DNA of 41,092 nucleotides, taken from positions 640,771 through 681,862 of the forward strand of contig NZ_KK853997.1 in the NCBI RefSeq assembly GCF_000696185.1, given 5' to 3'. The DNA is from Kitasatospora cheerisanensis KCTC 2395. GTDB taxonomy: Bacteria; Actinomycetota; Actinomycetes; Streptomycetales; Streptomycetaceae. The position numbers were made by a program, and so were the translations under genes. This document shows, piece by piece, positions 38,101-41,092 of the stretch. Position 1 is the first letter of the stretch; every line of letters starts with the position of its first letter. The notes beneath the pieces are model-generated. The model made no database searches and was not told where the DNA came from. It saw only the letters and a program-made list of their open reading frames with translations.

Positions 38101-39087
38101 CTACTGGGCCTTCAGGACGGTCTCGATCTGCTCCAGCACGTTGATCGAGGTGCCGTAGCGGTCGGTGGTGGCGTAGGTCAGCGGGACGACCTTGCCGGCC
38201 TTGACGGCCTTGAGGTTCTGCCAGGACGGCTGCTTGTCCAGGTCCTTGGTGTCCTGCGGGACTTCGCCGGTGGCGGCCGTCCTGGGCACCAGGACGATGT
38301 CGGCGTCGGCGAGCACGTCGAGCTTCTCCACCGAGTAGGTGACCTCGTGGTCGGCGGTGTCGGCGGAGGCCCGGGAGAATTTCGCGCCGACGTCGTTCAG
38401 CACCCGGCCGACCCAGGAGGTGGCGGTGTCGACCAGGAACTCGCCGCCGCCGTAGGAGGAGGCGATGGTCCACTTGGTGGAGTTGAGCTTGTCCGCGTAG
38501 TCGGCCTTGATCCTGGCGGCCTCGGTCTCGTAGTCGGACTTCAGCTTCTTGAACTCCGCCTCCTTGCCGACGGCGGTGGCGATCTTCTCCTGCGCGGTCA
38601 GCAGGTCGACGGGCTTGTCGATGCCGAAGTACAGCGTCGGGGCGATGCCTTCCAGCTTGGAGACGCCCCAGTCGAACGCGGTGGCGCCCTCGACGATGAT
38701 CAGGTCGGGGCGCAGCGAGGCGACCTTCTCGATGTTGATCTCGATGCCGGAGCCGATCGGCTCGATCTTCTTCGCCGCCTCGGTCTGCGAGGGCAGCAGC
38801 TCCATCGGGTTGTTCTCGTCGATGGTGGAGGTGCCGACGGGCTGCACGCCGAGGTCGAGCAGCGCGCCGGTGGCGTAGGAGACGCTGACGATCCGCTGCA
38901 CGCCCGCGGGGACGGTGACCTTGCCGTTGGTCGCCTCGACGGTGACCGGTGCGGCGCTGCCGGCGGCGCCGGCCGCGGCGTCCTTGCCGCCGTCGCCGCC
39001 GGAGCCGCAGGCCGTGGCGGCGAGCGCGACGGCGACGGCCGCGGCGAGCGCTCCGGCGGTGCGGGTGGTCAGGGCGCGGGTGTTCAT
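38101..39087 (-). CDS. ferric siderophore ABC transporter substrate-binding lipoprotein
   Basis: The 328-aa lipoprotein has a signal peptide with a lipobox ending in Cys (LAATAC, about residue 27), followed by a Gly/Ser/Ala-rich tether. The body fits the FepB/FhuD/CeuE periplasmic-binding fold: VPAGVQRIVSVSYATGALLDLGVQPVG, SLRPDLIIVEG, a long lysine-rich central helix, SYGGGEFLVDTATSWVGRVLNDVG, and ADIVLVPRT. It should capture the ferric siderophore outside the membrane and hand it to the permeases encoded at 8848-11012. ATG 39087 has a strong GAGGAGA ribosome binding site. It lies between the carrier-protein gene and the first NRPS, in the iron-regulated main operon. Confidence 0.92.
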   Translation of the reverse strand: MNTRALTTRTAGALAAAVAVALAATACGSGGDGGKDAAAGAAGSAAPVTVEATNGKVTVPAGVQRIVSVSYATGALLDLGVQPVGTSTIDENNPMELLPSQTEAAKKIEPIGSGIEINIEKVASLRPDLIIVEGATAFDWGVSKLEGIAPTLYFGIDKPVDLLTAQEKIATAVGKEAEFKKLKSDYETEAARIKADYADKLNSTKWTIASSYGGGEFLVDTATSWVGRVLNDVGAKFSRASADTADHEVTYSVEKLDVLADADIVLVPRTAATGEVPQDTKDLDKQPSWQNLKAVKAGKVVPLTYATTDRYGTSINVLEQIETVLKAQ

Positions 39088-39140
39088 GGTTCTCCTCGGT
39101 GGGGGCGGTGCGGGGTGCCGCGGAAGGGGGTGACGGCCGG

Positions 39141-39386
39141 TCAGGCGCGGGTGAGGTACGCGGACCAGGCGAGCAGGGTGGGGGCGGGGCCGAGGTCGGC
39201 GAGGTCGGCGAACTCGACCCGGGCGCCGCGGGCGCGCCAGGTCTCGACCAGGTGCATGACGCGCATCGAGTCGAGGCCGAGGTCGCGCAGGTCGTCCTCG
39301 TCGTGGATGTCCTCGGGGCGCTCGCCGAGCAGGTCGGCGATCTCGGCGCGCAGGGTGTCGGGGTCGAACCCGGCGGGGGTGGTCAT
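39141..39386 (-). CDS. stand-alone aryl carrier protein (ArCP)
   Basis: The 81-aa carrier domain has its phosphopantetheine attachment serine at residue 40 in LGLDSMRVM, like the C-terminal carrier domain of EntB/DhbB (GLDSVRMM in EntB). The flanking DIHDEDDLRDLG and VEFADLADLGPAPTLLAW also match aryl carriers better than peptidyl or fatty-acid carriers. It supplies the domain missing from the isochorismatase at 3447-4088, so EntE should load DHB here and the EntF-like first condensation domain should take it over. ATG 39386 has GAGGAG upstream; the gene is 30 nt downstream of the ornithine monooxygenase. Confidence 0.88.
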   Translation of the reverse strand: MTTPAGFDPDTLRAEIADLLGERPEDIHDEDDLRDLGLDSMRVMHLVETWRARGARVEFADLADLGPAPTLLAWSAYLTRA

Positions 39387-39416
39387 GGGGCGGACTCCTC
39401 GGTGCTGCGGGCGGGT

Positions 39417-40772
39417 TCAGGCGGTGGCGGCGGCGGTGCGGGCGCGCAGGCCCCGGCCGGAGCGGCGCAGCAGCAGGGAGTCGCGGATCTCGCCGGAGCG
39501 CACGGCGAGGGTGGACAGCAGCGCGGAGGTGATGCCGTGGGTGTGCTCGGTGCCGCCCTGCAGGTAGATGCCGGCGTCGAGGCGGTCGTCGGTCAGCACC
39601 CGGTGGTCGCGGTCGACCCGGAGCCGGCCCTGCTCGTCGGTGCGGCAGGCGTCGGCGAGTTCGCCGAGCAGTTCGCGCGGGTCGACGTGGGTGTAGCCGG
39701 TGGCGAGCACCACGGCGTCGCAGTCCAGGACGTGTTCGCGGCCGGTGGTGAGGGAGCGCAGGTGGGCGCGGGCGCCGGTGGCGGTCTCCTCGGCGGCGGT
39801 CAGCCGGGTGGTGTTCAGCACCCGCAGGCGTTCCCGGCCGACCACCTTCTCCTGGTAGGCGGTGCGGTACAGCTGCTCGATCAACTCGCCGTCCACCACG
39901 GAGTAGTTGGTGTTGGCGTGCTGGGTGAGCAGGCGCTGCTTGGCGTCCTCGGGGGCGGCGTAGAACTCGTCCACGGCGGCCGGGTCGAAGATCCGGTTGG
40001 CGAACGGGCTGTCGTCGGCGGGGCTGTAGCCGTAGCGGGTGAGGACGGCGCAGATCTCCGCCTCGGGCAGCGCGCGGTGCAGGAAGTCGACGGCCTCGGC
40101 GGCGGACTGGCCGGCGCCGATCACGGCGATCCGGCGGTGCGTCAGCGGACGGGCCGCCAACTGCGGGGCGCGCTGGAGCAGGTCGCGGGTGTGCCAGACG
40201 TTCTCGCCGGCGGCGACGCCCTCGGGCAGGCGCGGGACGAGGCCGGTGCCGACGGATATGTTGCGGGTCCGGTGGGTCCGGACCGAGCCGCCGCCGACGG
40301 CCTCGGAGACCACCTCGACCTGCTCGATCCGGCCGTCGGCGGCGGGCACCGGGCGGATGCCGGTGACGGTGCGGGCGTAGCGGACCCGGTCGGCGAACTC
40401 GGCGGCGCACCACTCGAAGTAGTCGTGGAACTCGAGCCGGGTCGGGTAGAAGGTCTTCAGGTTGATGAAGTCGGCGAGCCGGCCGCGCTCCTGGAGGTAG
40501 GCCAGGAAGGTGTAGCGGCTGCGCGGGTCGCGCTGGGTGACGAGGTCCTTGAGGAACGACACCTGCATGGTCGCGCCGTCCAGCAGCATGCCCCGGTGCC
40601 AGCCGAAACCGGCCTGGCGCTCAAGGAAGTTGACGCGCAGCGGGGGCTCGGCGGCGGTCCGGTTGTGGTCGTCGACGGCGATCGCCAGGGCCAGGTTGGC
40701 GGGGCCGAAGCCGATGCCGATCAGGTCGTCGACGTCCTCGTTGCTGCGGTCCGCCTCGTGCTCCAGCGACAT
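39417..40772 (-). CDS. L-ornithine N5-monooxygenase (SidA/PvdA/CchB-like)
   Basis: It hydroxylates the side-chain nitrogen of ornithine using FAD, NADPH and O2, giving the N5-hydroxyornithine activated by modules 5 and 6. The 451-aa protein has the FAD loop GIGFGPANLALAIA, the substrate and flavin region MQVSFLKDLVTQRDPRS, the NADPH loop VIGAGQSAAEAV, and the ATGY motif near the C-terminus. ATG 40772 is preferred because GGAAGG lies just upstream; an in-frame ATG at 40820 would add 16 residues lacking any family match. Lysine monooxygenase is less likely, given the hOrn-type adenylation codes. It is the first gene after the iron box at 40840-40858. Confidence 0.92.
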   Translation of the reverse strand: MSLEHEADRSNEDVDDLIGIGFGPANLALAIAVDDHNRTAAEPPLRVNFLERQAGFGWHRGMLLDGATMQVSFLKDLVTQRDPRSRYTFLAYLQERGRLADFINLKTFYPTRLEFHDYFEWCAAEFADRVRYARTVTGIRPVPAADGRIEQVEVVSEAVGGGSVRTHRTRNISVGTGLVPRLPEGVAAGENVWHTRDLLQRAPQLAARPLTHRRIAVIGAGQSAAEAVDFLHRALPEAEICAVLTRYGYSPADDSPFANRIFDPAAVDEFYAAPEDAKQRLLTQHANTNYSVVDGELIEQLYRTAYQEKVVGRERLRVLNTTRLTAAEETATGARAHLRSLTTGREHVLDCDAVVLATGYTHVDPRELLGELADACRTDEQGRLRVDRDHRVLTDDRLDAGIYLQGGTEHTHGITSALLSTLAVRSGEIRDSLLLRRSGRGLRARTAAATA

Positions 40773-40839
40773 GCGCGTCCTTCCCTCTTCCCGGTACGGC
40801 GGGGACGGGTGCGGTCGCATCCCGATCCTCGGCTGCTGC

Positions 40840-40858
40840 TTTGGTTAGGCTTACCTAA
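40840..40858 (-). promoter_or_regulatory. iron box (DmdR/IdeR operator) for the main biosynthetic operon
   Basis: TTTGGTTAGGCTTACCTAA matches the iron-box consensus TTAGGTTAGSCTWACCTWA at 18 of 19 positions, counting W as either A or T. It is centred about 77 nt upstream of the ornithine monooxygenase start and should give iron repression of the monooxygenase-ArCP-lipoprotein-NRPS-MbtH-exporter series. It overlaps the TAG stop of the upstream argB-like gene (40855-40857). Confidence 0.85.
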
Positions 40859-41092
40859 CTTGTCGCACCGGAGGCGGCTGAGTCAAATTCAGGAACCGCC
40901 GCGGGGCGGGATTCCGCAGGCGAGGGGCCCAGCACCCGGGTACCGGGCGCGGCCGGGCCGAAGGCCCGCAGCACCGCATCCGGCACCCGGCCGTCCAGCA
41001 CCCGCACCTCGCCGACGCCGGCCCGCAGCGCGGCCAGGCAGGCCGTCATCTTGGGCACCATGCCGCCCGCCAGGCCGGGCAGCATCCCGGCC
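40855..41092 (-). CDS. acetylglutamate kinase-like protein ArgB (5'-partial)
   Basis: Only the last 78 or so codons are in the window. The segment GLAGGMVPKMTACLAALRAGVGEVRVLDGRVPDAVL is the conserved end of ArgB (GGMVPKM and DGR motifs), which phosphorylates N-acetylglutamate on the way to ornithine. The tail after DGRVPDAVL (RAFGPAAPGTRVLGPSPAESR) differs from the usual housekeeping ending (a glycine-threonine strand I remember as GTMV), suggesting a divergent paralogue. It is transcribed towards the siderophore operon, and its stop codon lies within the iron box. Together with the ArgA-like enzyme at 4085-4556 it may supply ornithine. Family assignment is firm; the paralogue status is inferred. 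Confidence 0.78.
   Translation of the reverse strand, partial: AGMLPGLAGGMVPKMTACLAALRAGVGEVRVLDGRVPDAVLRAFGPAAPGTRVLGPSPAESRPAAVPEFDSAASGATS

Overview
The window is about 73% G+C by eye, with GC-rich third codon positions, GTG/ATG starts, ATGA gene overlaps, TANNNT boxes 7-9 nt from start codons and DmdR/IdeR-type iron boxes. This points to a Streptomyces- or Kitasatospora-like actinomycete. Nearly all of it is one mixed catecholate-hydroxamate siderophore locus, split in two by a small unrelated island.

Layout. (1) 1-4556 (+): a 2,3-dihydroxybenzoate (DHB) operon: entA-like dehydrogenase (5' end outside the window), entC-like isochorismate synthase, entE-like DHB-AMP ligase, a one-domain isochorismatase, and an ArgA-like N-acetyltransferase. 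(2) 4559-8789: apparently unrelated genes: a small conserved protein, a histidine phosphatase, an Imm32-like protein, a membrane-anchored protein, a GNAT, an HTH regulator and a 5'-truncated hydrolase. (3) 8848-11842 (-): two FecCD permeases and a siderophore-interacting flavoprotein behind an iron box at 11932-11950. (4) 11932-15704 (-): a heterodimeric ABC exporter and an MbtH protein. (5) 15746-38010 (-): two giant NRPS genes. (6) 38101-40772 (-): siderophore-binding lipoprotein, stand-alone aryl carrier protein and L-ornithine N5-monooxygenase, behind an iron box at 40840-40858. (7) 40855-41092 (-): the 3' end of an ArgB-like acetylglutamate kinase.

How it works together (inference from domain order and adenylation pocket residues). 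EntC/isochorismatase/EntA make DHB, and EntE loads it on the separate aryl carrier protein. The NRPS modules then read C-A(Ser)-T-E / C-A(Orn?)-T / C-A(Ser)-T-E // C-A(Orn?)-T / C-A(hOrn)-T / C-A(hOrn)-T. The predicted chain is DHB-D-Ser-Orn-D-Ser-Orn-hOrn-hOrn, released without a thioesterase. The monooxygenase makes N5-hydroxyornithine (hOrn), and the ArgA- and ArgB-like genes may raise the ornithine supply. From memory this resembles the qinichelin class; that match needs a database comparison.

Caveat on quality: five genes (entA, argA-like, one exporter half, both NRPSs) carry 19 apparent frameshifts. Eighteen fit loss of a single base, many of them in G/C runs. They are annotated here as whole genes with probable sequence errors.
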